Part shown: in pieces, positions 33,713 through 45,643 of the stretch
Numbering within the stretch: position 1 is the stretch's first letter
How the letters are laid out: each line of letters starts with the position of its first letter
From: Buddleja alternifolia
Lineage: Eukaryota; Streptophyta; Magnoliopsida; Lamiales; Scrophulariaceae
Direction of reading: 5' to 3'
DNA length: 64,000 nucleotides
Assembly: GCA_019426215.1 (NCBI GenBank)
Contig: CM033395.1
Location: 14,250,569-14,314,568 of the forward strand
Made by a program: the position numbers and the translations under genes
Notes under the pieces: model-generated
Seen by the model: the letters and a program-made list of their open reading frames with translations, nothing else
Told to the model about the DNA's origin: nothing
Databases searched by the model: none

Positions 33713-34965
33713 AAATAAATGATTTAAAAAAAAGCCTAACAATTTATTTGTCACCCTTACTAATATTCTTTGGTTGAGTGTGCGGGAAAGAGATTGTCAT
33801 TCTCAAGCCCAATTTCACACGCGTGTTCCAAAAAGGAGGGTCTAACATCTAAAACATGGAAGGATGTATTGTTGGCTCAGCCAACTATTTGCAATGCCAT
33901 CAAAGTAGCCCACGAATATAAATTTGGGCCAAAGAAAATTGTGGCACAAAAAGCCCACGATCAGTATGTTACAATGAGCCCACAATCTCATGGGGCAAAT
34001 ACTGTTAACCCAAATGCAAACGGGTCTAACAAAAATAAAAATTGGATAATGAGTCAAGAACTCCAGTACCCCTTTTTAATAGTCAATGCCCTTGGGCACT
34101 ATAGGACCACCAATCCATTGAAAAATGAGTCCTCCCCAGGGAGAAGCCCAATTTTCCCGAAGCCCAAAACTCAAAAAGCAAAAATGCTAACAGGGGTAAA
34201 GGTACTCCAATTCAAGTAGCCCAAGAGTATAAATTTGGGACAAAGAAAGTTGTGGGTCCAAGACCCTACAACCAAAATGCTATGATGAGCCCAAAAATCA
34301 ATGGGCTTGACAAAAATGAAAAGTGGGAAATGAGTCAACGACTCCCATACCCATTTTTGGTGGTTCCAAGCCCATGGGTATTTAAATACCATGAAGACAT
34401 GGAAAATATGAGTCATGTAAAAGAAAATTCCATCTTCCTATTGTCTTAAGGCCTAAAGTCCAAAGCCCACAAAGCAATAATGCTAAAAATGGTAGCGGGT
34501 TCCAAGCTCAAAAGTTTCAAAGGACTCTTGTCATGAGACCCAAATTACATGAGCACATGACACGTGTGGGAGGCCAACCTGATATCGGGAGGCTTAGTAT
34601 AGATCCCCTATACAAAGGGTCTCAAATACACATATCTTATAATCTGGCCTCCCCAGTTTATATAGAAAAGGGAAGTGAAATAATTAATCGAAGTGAGGCA
34701 TATACTCAATTTCACGATTTTTATTTAAAAGGCCAAAAGTCACAACCTATGTGGAAGAGAGTATTTAAGCGTAATCACCTTACAATTAAAAGTAATGGTG
34801 ATCAAAGTTTTAACCAAAAATCCCAAGGGACCATGGTCAAATTAAAGCAAAAAGTAGCTCATAAACCACCAGTATTTCGAATAAAAAAGCCCACTCATAT
34901 TGGGCAAATAAGCTCTTCATTGAGAAATGCTATTTTCACACCCATCTGAAATAATTCTAGATTGA
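33713..34965. other. Unidentified region with degenerate 311-bp duplication
   Basis: Plus-strand frames 33770-34219 (149 codons), 34252-34449 and 34533-34949 (138 codons) are open but match no family I recognise. Two related modules start near 33905 and 34216 (TAGCCCA..GA.TATAAATTTGGG, ATGAGCCCA, ATGAGTCAA.A/GACTCC). Their 311-bp offset is not a multiple of three. It may be a fragment of a non-LTR element ORF1 or host-derived sequence; I cannot choose. Confidence 0.4.
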
Positions 34966-37690
34966 GGTGGGTGACTATGGCTATAATGAGGCACAAAGAG
35001 GCAAACCTCACCACTGGGAAGATGTCACTTCATATTATATACCCTCTTTTTGGGTATAACCCTTCGCCATAAGCTAAGTTTTATACTTGTCAATAGATCC
35101 ATCAGACTTGCGCTTAACCTTTAGGACCCATTTATTCCCAATAGTCTTACGCCCAGATGGAAGATCAACCAGCCCCCAAACATTGTTCTTAGCCATTGAG
35201 CTAATCTCTTCCTTCATGGCAGTTATCTATTCTTTTGCAATAGGTGAAGTCACAACTTCTTCATAAGTAGTTGGCTCATCAACATCCACTGAAGCACACA
35301 TGAAGGATTCCCCCTCAATCTCAAAACGTCGACAGGGTATTGTTCCATGTTGGCGTCTTTGCATTTGTGGATTTTCAGAGTCTTTTTCGAGCGGAACACT
35401 CCCACTGAATTTGGGGTCACTTTCACTATCCCTGTCAATCACTGGGAAAGGTTGTAAGGCCTCACCCTCATCAGGGTTAAATGTTCCGCCCAAAGTATAT
35501 TGTAACTCGAATAGTTTAAGATACCCTTTGACCTCACGTATTCTCGGGAAATCCTCCTCGAGGAAATCAACATCAGGGGACTCAATTTCAGTCATCCCTC
35601 CATTGGGTTGTTCACCATACATTACATAGCCCTTTGAGTGCTAACAATATCTTATAAAGATATGCTTGCTTGTTCTAGGCCCTAATTTCTCATGTTTGTG
35701 AGAACTGCTGTGAACAAACCCTACTGACCCCCAAGGGCATAAGCCTTCAAAATTAGTCTTTCTGCCATGCTAAAGCTTATAGGGAGTCGAAGGAACTAAC
35801 TTAGATGGCACACGGTTTCAAATATAGGCAGCAGTCAAAATTGCATCTCCCCAATATGATATTGGTAAATTTGCTTACGCCATCATTGATCTGGCCATTT
35901 CCAGATGTGTTCAATTCCTTCTCTCTACAACACATTTTGTTTCGGAGTGTTTAGAACCATCAATTGTCTTATAATTCCTTTTTCCTCACACATTTGTCTG
36001 AATTGATCAAATAGATATTCTCGCCCACTATCAGTGCATAGAACTTTGAGGTTCTTGTCCATTTGATTCTCAACCTCTGTCAAGAATTGCTTGAATCAGT
36101 CAAGCGCTTCTGACCAATGAGATAAAAGGTACACCAACCCATAGCATGAATAATCATCAATAAAAGTGAGAAAATAAAATGCATCATGTCGTGCCCTCAC
36201 ATTCATAGGCCAGTAGGTATCTGAATAGACTAACTCTAGAGTATGAGTAGTCCTCTTTGCCTTTCCAAAAGGCTTCCAGCATGCTTTTCTCGCCAGACAT
36301 GGTTCACATACAGAAAGGTTGAATTTAGCGAATGGGCCCAAAAGACCGGCTCTAGCTAATGTTGTCATCATTTCTTGTCCAATATGCCCTATTCTAGCAT
36401 GCTATTTAACAGGAATCATAAATAACATCGACATTAGAAGAAACAGAGACACAATCATAAGATAATTCCAACACGAAAAATCCATTATTCATAAAGCCTA
36501 ATCCATAAAGGTCTTTGCCTAGAAAAATAGATAAACTAGCTTGTTCGAACATAAACGAAAAACCAGGTCTCAAAAGTGAAATAACTAAAATTAGATTACA
36601 ACAAATGCTAGGTGCATATTGCACATCACTAAGGATTAGCTCACGCTTCGTGCAACCTCCTCTTGTGTGCCATTCCCCATAGTAATGTCGTGGCTAGATG
36701 CTAGAAGTCAATGGTAATCTACAAATCCTGCTCTATCTCGAGTTACGTGTTTTGGTGCCCTGGTATCTATAATCCAACCAAGGAGAGAATTACCAATCAA
36801 AACATGTGAACAAACCTAAGTATTGAGAGAGTAAAGGTTGGGTCTAACCTTTTTCAGCTCAGTGCAGTCACAAGCAAAATAACCCCTCTTGTGGCAGTTA
36901 TAGCATTTAACTTTTTCAAGGTTCTTCTTTCCAACGCTCTTGCCTTGGCGAGGCTTCATAGCATTACCCCCTTGTGGCGCCAAGTTCTGGTTTTGGCTCT
37001 GTTTTGCACCAGCTTGCTTGTTCTAACATTTGCCTTTGTTGGGCTTACGTTCACCAGCATTTGCAATAAGAGCAGCAACTTGTGCACTTTCAGACTCCCT
37101 GCGGTCAGCCTCAAGCCTCAGATGGCTGGCGACACTATTGAATATATTGATTTGCTCATTGTGTGTAAGCACATGCTTAACATGTCCCCAAGTCTGCTCA
37201 GGCACCGACCAGATGCTATTGTTCATTTGTGAGTTCACTTTCAACATTTTGAAGTTCTCGAATCATGTCCTTCATTACAGCAAGATGTTGGATCATTGAG
37301 TGTTTTGGGTCAAGTATGTACTGGTTGAATCTGAGGGTAAGAGCCCTCAGTCTTGTAGCCAAAGTACTACCGTACGTAACCTTCAACACCTCCCATAGCT
37401 CCTTAGCCATAGGATACTTCTTAAACTCACAAATCAGGTTGTTGTGTATGGAACTCAACATGGTAAAGAGCGCACTCATATCCTGGTCTAGCCATTTGTT
37501 GTTCATGTCCATTTCGCGTCGAGACTGAGCAGTGTCTCTATTTTCAGCCATAGGCATAATAGTGGTGAGATGGTCAATTGTCTTTTCTTTGTGCAGTAAA
37601 AGTTGGATTTTTCTGTGCCACGTAGCATAATTCTGGCCATCAAGCTTGCTAGAGCTACTTGGGTCTCCATTATTATATTATTGCGCAAAT
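34966..37690 (-). mobile_element. gag-pol: Ty1/copia fragment C2, gag to start of reverse transcriptase
   Basis: Minus strand, from about 37690 downwards. Gag comes first (KLDGQNYATWHRKIQLLL, then the 113-codon stretch at 37216-37557 with MAKELWEVLKVTYGS), followed by a zinc knuckle CYNCHKRGYFACDC near 36860-36905. A protease remnant (WIIDTRAPKHVT) near 36760 has DTRA in place of DTGA. The integrase has LELVYSDTYWPM and LKVLCTDSGREYL; the glutamate region is broken. A linker (35227-35622) leads into the first block of reverse transcriptase (NKWVLKVKRKSDGS). It ends near 34966, so the polymerase core and RNase H are absent. Many stops and frameshifts. No LTR is attached; S lies just beyond its 5' side. 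Confidence 0.85.
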
Positions 37691-38021
37691 GTTAGGTACT
37701 TGTCTAATTATTTTATTCTAGAACCAAATAAACTTTAATTTTTTCTTTTAATCTAGTGGAATTGAAAATTTCGCGAACAGGCTAGTAATCATCTCCTACC
37801 CAATTAAAAGTCATATAAATGTTCTAATCATGAATAAAAAAAATTTGTCCATTAATAACATAAATATAGCATGAATAAATTCATATCATAAGCTCCCGAA
37901 CTCATGCTCAAATCATCATCATAACATAATTACTTAACTCATATAAAGATACATCAAATATGCAACACCACAACTATTCTATCAAGCCACTCAAATAAAT
38001 ATATGCATTAACATGGGCAAA
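37691..38021. other. Leader-like sequence between C2 and S
   Basis: AT-rich, no gene and no recognisable LTR boundary or primer site. It is probably the C2 untranslated leader, cut off by the S insertion at 38022. Confidence 0.5.
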
Positions 38022-39561
38022 TGTTAGGAATTTCATGTTAGATATTTTGATGATGACAATTAGGATTTTATGTTGGACCCCAAATAAAATGTAAGTTTAT
38101 ACTTAATTGGAAGATTTGTATAAGCATCTAAAAGATGTAATGTAATTAGGCCTGTAATTTTTATCTTAGTAAATTTTAGACTAAGTGTTAGATACCAAGT
38201 CTATGATAAAATTCTAGATGAATCTATCAAAGATGAAGTTGAAGATCAGCGTCTGAAATCAAATGAAGATGGAGATTTGTTCTTAGCGTCCGTCAAGTGC
38301 TAAAGAACTGTTTCAGGAGTCATGAATCAAGTGCTCAAGCTACTCAAGCGTTCAACGAAAGGATTCACCTGAAATAAATTATCAAGTCATAAAGGACTTA
38401 AATGCAATCATCAACGGACATTTATTTCCAACGGGAAATAAATTCAAAACACATTAAATGCCTGATAAGTGCATTAAATTTGATAAGCTATTGTGACGTG
38501 GACAAGCCACCTTTTGACTAGACTGTCAAAATTCAAAGTTCAAAACCTACTCCTGTCCAATCGGAACCACCAAAATTTCAAGAATGTCAAAAAAGGTCTG
38601 TTTAACCGCTGCGTGAGAGACACGCTCCTACATGTGTCCAACGGAAAATTCCCAAGAAATCTCTATAAATAGTACCCATCAGCAAACCCTAATCAACATT
38701 CATGCACAAAAAGCCAAAACTTTGCTGAAGTTATTTGAAAGAAAAAGCTTACAAATATCATAGCTAAAATTCCTCAAAGCTTTTCATATACATTCCAAGA
38801 CAGTCGAAAATATCTGAAACCTTTTCATGGAAGAATCCTACGCTATTATTGAGATATTCCAAGTTGTTTGAAGTTTCCCAAAATCAAACAAACTGTTAGA
38901 AAAACCACATCCAAGCCTCGCAATCTGTGTGAAGTTGAAGTTGGATACTAGCATTATTTCTGGGTGAAAGAAGCAAGTGGATAGAAGTGTCTTGTAACAA
39001 AAATCTGTGTGACCAAGGAGCTCAAGTCATCAATATCCATCTCTCCCTATTTTGTAGAAATTTCTATGTGATTCTTCGAGAATCATTTTAGTGGATTGCC
39101 TCCAAGTGTTCAAGGAGAAGAAGGGCATACTTGGGATTACACCACCCAACGAACCTTTAAAATCTTGTGTTCTTTACTTTACCGTTATCTTTATTATTTT
39201 CATATCATCACATAATCGGTTAAGTAAAGACATTGATAAAATCACTTAAAGATAAGCAACTAAGGAAAACCTTTGTGACGCTAAAATCGTTCAAAAAGAA
39301 TACTTAAGAAATCCTTCCGTTGTGCTAATTCTGATTAAAGAACTGAACGCTTAAACCTACTTGGTTATAGTATTCAAATCTTGAGTCTAGGTTAACTTTA
39401 TCAAAACAGTCTTCAAGTAGACGCTCAGCCAAGCACCTACATTTTCAAGATTCCAACTTATTTTGAGTACGAAATTTTTTGAAGTCGAAAAAGACTTCTA
39501 GGTCTATTCAACAGCCCCCCCCCCCCTTCTAAACCCTTTCGTATGCCACTTGGAAGCAACA
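38022..39561 (+). repeat. 5' LTR of S
   Basis: A 1540-bp LTR, TGTTAGGAATTTCATG...GGAAGCAACA, with a TATA box CTCTATAAATAGTACCC near 38662 and a run of C near 39513-39526. The start matches 52560-52645. Confidence 0.88.
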
Positions 39562-39563
39562 AG

Positions 39564-39575
39564 TGGTATCAGAGC
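39564..39575 (+). promoter_or_regulatory. Primer-binding site of S
   Basis: TGGTATCAGAGC, complementary to the 3' end of initiator tRNA-Met, two bases after the LTR. This is the standard plant copia site. Confidence 0.93.
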
Positions 39576-39657
39576 GGTTGAAGTTGAAATTTTAAAATTT
39601 CCAAGCATAACCGCTTATTTAGATCCTTTTCAAATCTAGTTGCTCTAAAAATTTATT

Positions 39658-41674
39658 ATGGCATTCGCTAAAGTTTCTAAATTGACCGAGTCAAACTATG
39701 ACTCATGGAAGGTCAAAGCATTTACATATCTTTGTTCCTGTGATGATAAAATGTGTGATATCATTTCAGATAGACCGATTCAAATCTTCAAAATCATCAC
39801 TAGAGCGCCTGGAGCCACAAAAGATACTCCAGATGGCTATGTTGAGAAACCAAAGCATGAGTGGCCCACGGATGAGAGTCGGAGAGCTAATCTAGATAAT
39901 GTTGGATGGAACGCTCTATATACTGCCATCGGTGATAATGAAAACTTATTTAACAAGGTCAATTCGTGCAATACGACTAAGGAAATTTGGGATAAGTTAG
40001 CTACAATATGTGGTGGTTCAACACAAATTAAGAAAAACAAACTTTCGATTGCCAAGGAAAGATTTAATGGTTTTAAGATGTTACCCAATGAGACGCTAGA
40101 GCAGTTGGACATAAGATTTGCTGCTCTTGTGACGGAACTAACATCCTTAGGCATGGATTTCCAAAACAGAGAAATGGTGGTTAAGATTTTCAGAAGTCTC
40201 CCCAGTAGATTTTTGATGAAGACAACTGCGATGAGAGAATCAAACATGTTGGATCTTCTAACTCCAAAAGATGCCTTTTCAGAACTTAAAGCATTTGAGT
40301 TCGAGCTGAACTCAACAAGTGATGTAGTGAGCAGTCCAATTATAGAGTTTGGAGCGCTAATAGCATCAATCAAGGGTAAATCGGGTAACAAAGTAAAAGT
40401 GTCAAATATAAGTGAGGATGAGGAACTAGAGCTACTGAATAGATTCAGAAAGTTTTAAGATATGAAAAGAAAGGAAAAGGTCCTAAGTATCAAAGACAAA
40501 ATTCATTCCAAGCACCTTCTCCAGTTCAACAACAGTATCAAGTGCCTCAATATTCTGCCCCTTCTCCCTCAGCGTCGTTTCAGTACCAAGCGTCTCCGAA
40601 AGATCTCTCAGCGCCAGTGGTCTCAAAACCACAAACTGCAAGGTTAACAAATGAACAAAAGATGAAAACTAATATTTGTTATAATTGCAGGAAACCAGGG
40701 CACTACCAGGTAAATTGCCCTTATCCAAACGTATCTAAGCCCTCAAGGTAAGATTACTTGGATAGAAACCAATTCAAGAGCAACCTTCACCAACAAGGTT
40801 TGCTAGCTGAATCAGAACAAGCGTCCGCACCTGAAGATTTGGAGTCTTCAGAGAAGAGTACTGATGATGATGAGCCAGTAGATGACTCAGCGCTTATTTG
40901 TCTCATGGCCAGAGATGATGAAGAGTCCCCTGAGGTAAACACTGAAATTACTTATCCTCTCTCTTATGAAGAATTACTTGACAAAGTAAAAGAATATTAT
41001 AAATATTGTCAAGATGCCGCCAAATTATATCAAAATACTTCGATATCATTTCATCGCTCAAGAGTGATAATGTGACGCTCAAGGCAGAGTTGCAAGTTCA
41101 GCAACAATGCAATTGAGAAGAACAAATCACTTGAGATTGAGATAATCAATTGGAAAAGTGATCTTGATATAATAGTCAAGAGAAAAGCTGAGCTAATCGC
41201 TAGACTTGTTAAATCAGAGCAGCTCGTCTCATCATTGTCTAAAGCATCAAGAAAGCAAGACAATGTGACTGAGGTAACAAGATTATTTGGTGAAAAGACC
41301 GGTTTAGGATGTAATAAATTGGGTAAACAACCAAATCAATCTAGTGTTGCGGCGAACAACAAAGGAAAGGGTGTATACTTTGTTGAAAAAGGTTCAAAGA
41401 GTCAAACACCTAATGAGCCGAAAGACAATGGTATGAGGCCAAAGGAGAAAGTCAATACTGACTCAGGCAAGGAAAAGATGAAAACAAATGATTCACAAAG
41501 AAAGGTTCATCTAAACGCTCAAAAGGCTAAGGATAAACCTTCTACAAGTGAACCAAACGCTAAGCGTCAAGCACCAAAAGTGCAGCCTAAGCTAGCTCCA
41601 AGAAAATACCAGCGTCAATATCCACAGCGGTCAAGATCAAATTATCAATACTATGATGATTGTGATTATGACTA
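39658..41674 (+). pseudogene. gag: S gag, first part
   Basis: The 266-codon stretch from the ATG at 39658 (MAFAKVSKLTESNYDSWK) is a UBN2-type copia gag with NTTKEIWDKLATICGGS. A stop at 40456-40458 and a frameshift separate it from the zinc knuckle CYNCRKPGHYQVNC (40677-40718). A linker with ALICLMARDDEES, typical of SIRE gag, follows. Further frameshifts lead to a Lys/Gln/Arg-rich stretch (41235-41674) ending in YYDDCDYDY, where solo LTR T is inserted. The protein would package element RNA. Confidence 0.87.
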
Positions 41675-44039
41675 TGTAACGCCCACCGACCACCTGGTGG
41701 CCCGCTACACCGCGACACTAGCTCGATCCACGAGACTGTCCTTTCTCGAGCTAGCGCTAAGCGTCAGAACTATACCAATTCTTCATCTACTAAAACTAAA
41801 AGAATTTCATTCCACTTAAACCAACAATACCTTATTCATCAGTCTTACACAATTAAACAATAACCCTATCAATTACAAATCTCCAAGCCAAAACATATAC
41901 ATACCCAATCGTACATCCCAAAACATTACTCCATTTGATAGAAACAAACCCATGCTCCCTTTATTTCTCATTTCTCCATTTGTATCCGACATTCTAAGCT
42001 TATCTGAAAAGGAAGAAAGAAGGAGGGGTGAGTCCGAATGACCCAGTGAGGTAGGCTAATGGCTTGCTTTACCTTATCAGGAGAGATAGAATCTGCAGCG
42101 AAAATCAATAACGACATGGACATATACGATGGCAAGCAAAAGAATAGAATAACATATCACAAGTTAAATTAATCGAGTATGTTACGTATGAATCAGAGGA
42201 CATGACCCATGTACTTTTGTAATCATATCATGTGATCGTGATCCACCTTCCACTGTCCCATACCAGCAGGAGGCTTCACACCTTTATGTTCTATGAAGTG
42301 TTCCAGATGTCGGGATTCTAGTGGTGGCTCCTACGGGTTCAAGAGGTGGCCCCCGCCGTCGCGTGGCACTTTGTCCCGTATAGCACTTAGCTCCCTTCAC
42401 TCTGTTTTTTCGAATCAAAGCTGTATATCAAGAAAATGACACATCGCGGATGGATGCCAGACTTCGGGATTCTAGAGGTGGCTCCTACGGGTTCAAGCGG
42501 TGGCCCCTGCCGTCACGTGGCACTTTGTCCCGTATAGCACTTAGCTCCCTTAGCCGACGGAATAGAGCCAAGAAGAATAATCGTTTCAACGAGTTTCCTA
42601 CTAGAATATGTACACTGATTTGTATTCGAGCGAGAGCGAGCGGAAACAAGAACGATAGGCTACAAATTGGGACACGGTTGGACACTTACCTTAGATGAGA
42701 ATAAAATTCTGATCAATGAAACTTTATGAGGTCACACTTGGCTATGATTTATTAGATAAAGGGAACGAAAAATGGTAAGCAAGATCAAGTCTACATAAAT
42801 TTTCTAGATTTAATTTCCTTGTCAAATTGGGGATTTGATCAACGAAACTGGACCGTCTCGGCAGATTTGTTTCATAACAGACACCTTATACTCAAATATT
42901 TTTGTAAAATCCCCTGTTTACTGACAAATTCCGAAATTTATATGACATCTCTATAACACATGTATCAAGCTACTGTAAAAGTTTTAGAGTAAACAAAAAT
43001 TTCTAAGTACACGAAATATCTTCAAAACAGTAACAATTTGCACTTCCGCCGAACAGACTGGCGATTTTGTTCAACGATTTTTAGAAAATTCCACACAACT
43101 CTAATCCTTACCAAATTTTTCAGAGATGTTTACCACACAATCAAGTTATTCTAGAAAATTTATCATAATCAAACTCACAAGTTTAGGTACCTCATTACAG
43201 CTTTAAACGTAACTTCAGAAACTGAAAGTTCCAAACACAGTTAAACATCATGCCATAGAAGTTAACTAAAATACATATATATGATATGATATTCTCAATT
43301 CAAGGTCATATACGGATTGAACTACATTTAGTCTACAATATATTCATGCAAAAGCAATGATTAACTACCATATACCTTAAGAGAATCAAGTGAAGGTGAT
43401 GTCTTTAGAGTATCCTTGGCAAACCTTTCTCTCCCTATGTAAATTGTTTCTTTCTACAATTGTTTGTATCTTAAGAGGATAAGAAGGCTGAATTGGGGAG
43501 ATGTTCAGCCGTGAGTGTGAGTTGTATTATATAAGGAGTCTTGGTCAAAAAAAAAAAGTATTGAAAAAGAAATGGAGATTAATTCTCCCTTAGCCACGTT
43601 TGTTTTTTGGTAGATGAGATGTACTTCCTAGTTGCCACCTCCTAGTCTTCCTTCTCTATTAGAGCATGCATGGTATGTATATATATCTATGTGCGTGTGT
43701 GTGCATGCGCCTATATATATATATATATATATATATGTAGTTAGGCATAGTTAGGCATAGACCCACTTAACTATTACTAATCATTTGATGAAGATGAACA
43801 TATATGTGTATATATATATACCTTAAATGATATAATGCATCAACTATTCCACCATGAGGTATAAACTACTAACCTATTTCACATATAGATATAATAATAG
43901 TTATATAAGTAAGTAGAAAAATATTTTTAGTCGAACGCGAATCACTACAATCAAATAATTCACAAAATCTAATTAGCGGTGATTGTAATGTTTACCTTCA
44001 CTTCTACGAAATTAGGAGCGGAGATTATTGGGTGTTACA
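41675..44039. mobile_element. Solo LTR T
   Basis: A 2365-bp sequence, TGTAACGCCC...GGGTGTTACA, flanked by the 5-bp duplication GACTA at 41670-41674 and 44040-44044. TG...CA ends with a 5-bp duplication and no internal coding region indicate a solo LTR. TGTAACACCC-type ends are common in Del/Tekay gypsy LTRs (inference). A TATA-like TATTATATAAGG near 43529 favours plus orientation weakly. An ~87-bp block (42311-42397) is repeated at 42465-42551. A (TA)n run lies at about 43712-43735. Confidence 0.87.
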
Positions 44040-44044
44040 GACTA

Positions 44045-44545
44045 TGATTATGATTACTATACACCTAAGAAGCACACACAACACAAGGTGAAACCTAAAA
44101 AGGCCAATCCTCCCACAATGAAGACTAGGCAAATATGGGTTCCTAAAGTTCTAATTCAGACTAACGCTACTAATGTAAAAGGACCCAAGTTACAATGGGT
44201 ACCTAAAAAGAAATAGAATTGCCCTTTTGATTGCAGGTACCTAGATCTAGAGCCGATACATCTGTTTGGTTCATCAATAGTGGGTCATCAAGGCACATGA
44301 CATGCTCCAAGGATCTCTTGATCAACTATCGAGCTACCAATGGTCCTCAAGTTGTATTTGGTGACAACTCCAAAGGTATAGATACCATGCATAGGGGGAA
44401 CATCATGATTAGTGATGTTTATTATGTTGAGGGTCTTAAGCATAATTTGTTGAGCATAAGTCAATTTTGTGATAAAGGCTTTGAAGTCAAGTTTCAAGTG
44501 ATTGTTGCTATATTAATGACGCTAAGACTAAACCTACTAAGTTGA
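44045..44545 (+). pseudogene. pol: S gag end and protease
   Basis: After T the frame continues with YDYYTPKKHTQHK and the SIRE-type motif RQIWVPK. The protease block is VWFINSGSSRHMTCSKDLL, with AAT (Asn) at 44276-44278 where the catalytic Asp of the DSG motif is expected. The change fits a single G-to-A substitution and would abolish protease activity. Confidence 0.85.
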
Positions 44546-45422
44546 AAGGTAAAAGAACAAACAATGTGTATTTGGTAGATTGGGGTTCAACAATAGATAA
44601 CAACCCTACACGCTTTGTGGCTAAAAGTGAATCCAAAACAGGTTGATTGTGACATAGAAAAATGAATCACCTCAACTTTAAGATAATCTCTCAACTTATA
44701 ACGCTAAATCTTGTAGAGGAATTACCTAAGGGACCATTTAATAAGGATCGCCTTTGTGACGCTTGTCAAATGTGCAAACAAGTTAAATCATTTTTTAAGA
44801 AAAAGCTTTGTCTATCTACCTCTAGAATACTTGAACTGCTTCACATGGATCTGTTTGGACCTGTTTAAACGACCAGTGTGAGTGGTAAAAAGTATACTTT
44901 GATTATAGTACATGATTTCTCTCAATTTACTTGGGTGGAATTTCTTTCATCCAAAGATGAAACATGTGACAAGCTCACAACGCTTATTCGGCAACTTCAA
45001 ACCTTGAAAAATCTTAAGGTTGCAAGAATAAGAAGCAATCACAATACTGAGTTTACTAACAAGATTGTTGAGAAGTTTTGTGCAGAAAATGGAATACATC
45101 ATGAGTATTCAGCTCCTAGAACTCCTCAACAGAATGGTCTTGCTAAACGCCAGAACAGAACGCTCAAGGAAGCCGCTAAGACGATGTTAGCAGAGTCCAA
45201 TCTTGCACCTAGGTTTTGGGCCGAAGCAATCAACACAGCCTGTTACACTCAAAACCGTTGTTGATCAACAAACAGCATGGGAAAACTCCATATGAACTAT
45301 GGAAGGGATGTAAGCTAAATGTTTCATACTTCCACGTCTTTGGTTCAAAATGTTTTATTCATAATAATGGATCCCAAAAATGGAATCTTTATTCCCTAGA
45401 GCGGATGAGGGAATTTTTCTAG
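44546..45422 (+). pseudogene. pol: S integrase
   Basis: The zinc-binding segment (KMNHLNFKIIS...CDACQMCKQVK) comes first, then the core with LLHMDLFGPV carrying the first catalytic Asp. The second Asp is Asn (AAT at 45037; RSNHNTEF for the usual RSDHGTEF). The catalytic Glu is Lys (AAA at 45145; NGLAKRQNRTL for NGLAERQNRTL). Both fit G-to-A changes. Stops and frameshifts at 44866 and near 45260 and 45420 break the frame. The C-terminal region continues in FHVFGSKCFIHNN. Confidence 0.88.
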
Positions 45423-45503
45423 GCTATGCCAAAAATCGAAATAATTTTTGCATCCTAAATAAGATCAAATCGAAGATTGAGGAATCTATTCATGTTGTTT
45501 TTA

Positions 45504-45643
45504 ATGATGCTAACCAAGAACCGAGTAAGGTTAACGTGAATGATGTAGGAGTTGAAGATTTGAATCATCAAGCATGATGCTAACCAAGAACCGAGTAAGG
45601 TTAACGTGAATGATGTAGGAGTTGAAGATTTGTATCATCAAGC
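45504..45643 (+). repeat. 70-bp tandem duplication in S pol
   Basis: 45504-45573 is repeated at 45574-45643 with about one difference (TTGAATCATC/TTGTATCATC). Seventy is not a multiple of three, so the duplication shifts the frame of the integrase-reverse transcriptase linker. Confidence 0.9.

Noticed and set aside
37023..37299. Plus-strand frames of 80-113 codons at 36891-37299
   Set aside because: They are antisense shadows of the C2 gag, which is supported by the zinc knuckle and gag motifs on the minus strand.
39513..39526. Homopolymer C run as a regulatory element (also the G run near 2025 and C run near 26442)
   Set aside because: The 26442 run is part of the G2 purine tract; the others are low-complexity runs with no supporting context.
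39564..39575. tRNA gene signal at TGGTATCAGAGC sites
   Set aside because: Only the 12-nt complement of the tRNA 3' end is present next to an LTR; these are primer-binding sites.
43680..43740. (TA)n and (GT)n microsatellites here, near 52880-52970 and near 61468-61870
   Set aside because: Ordinary simple repeats within LTRs; noted only in the parent features.
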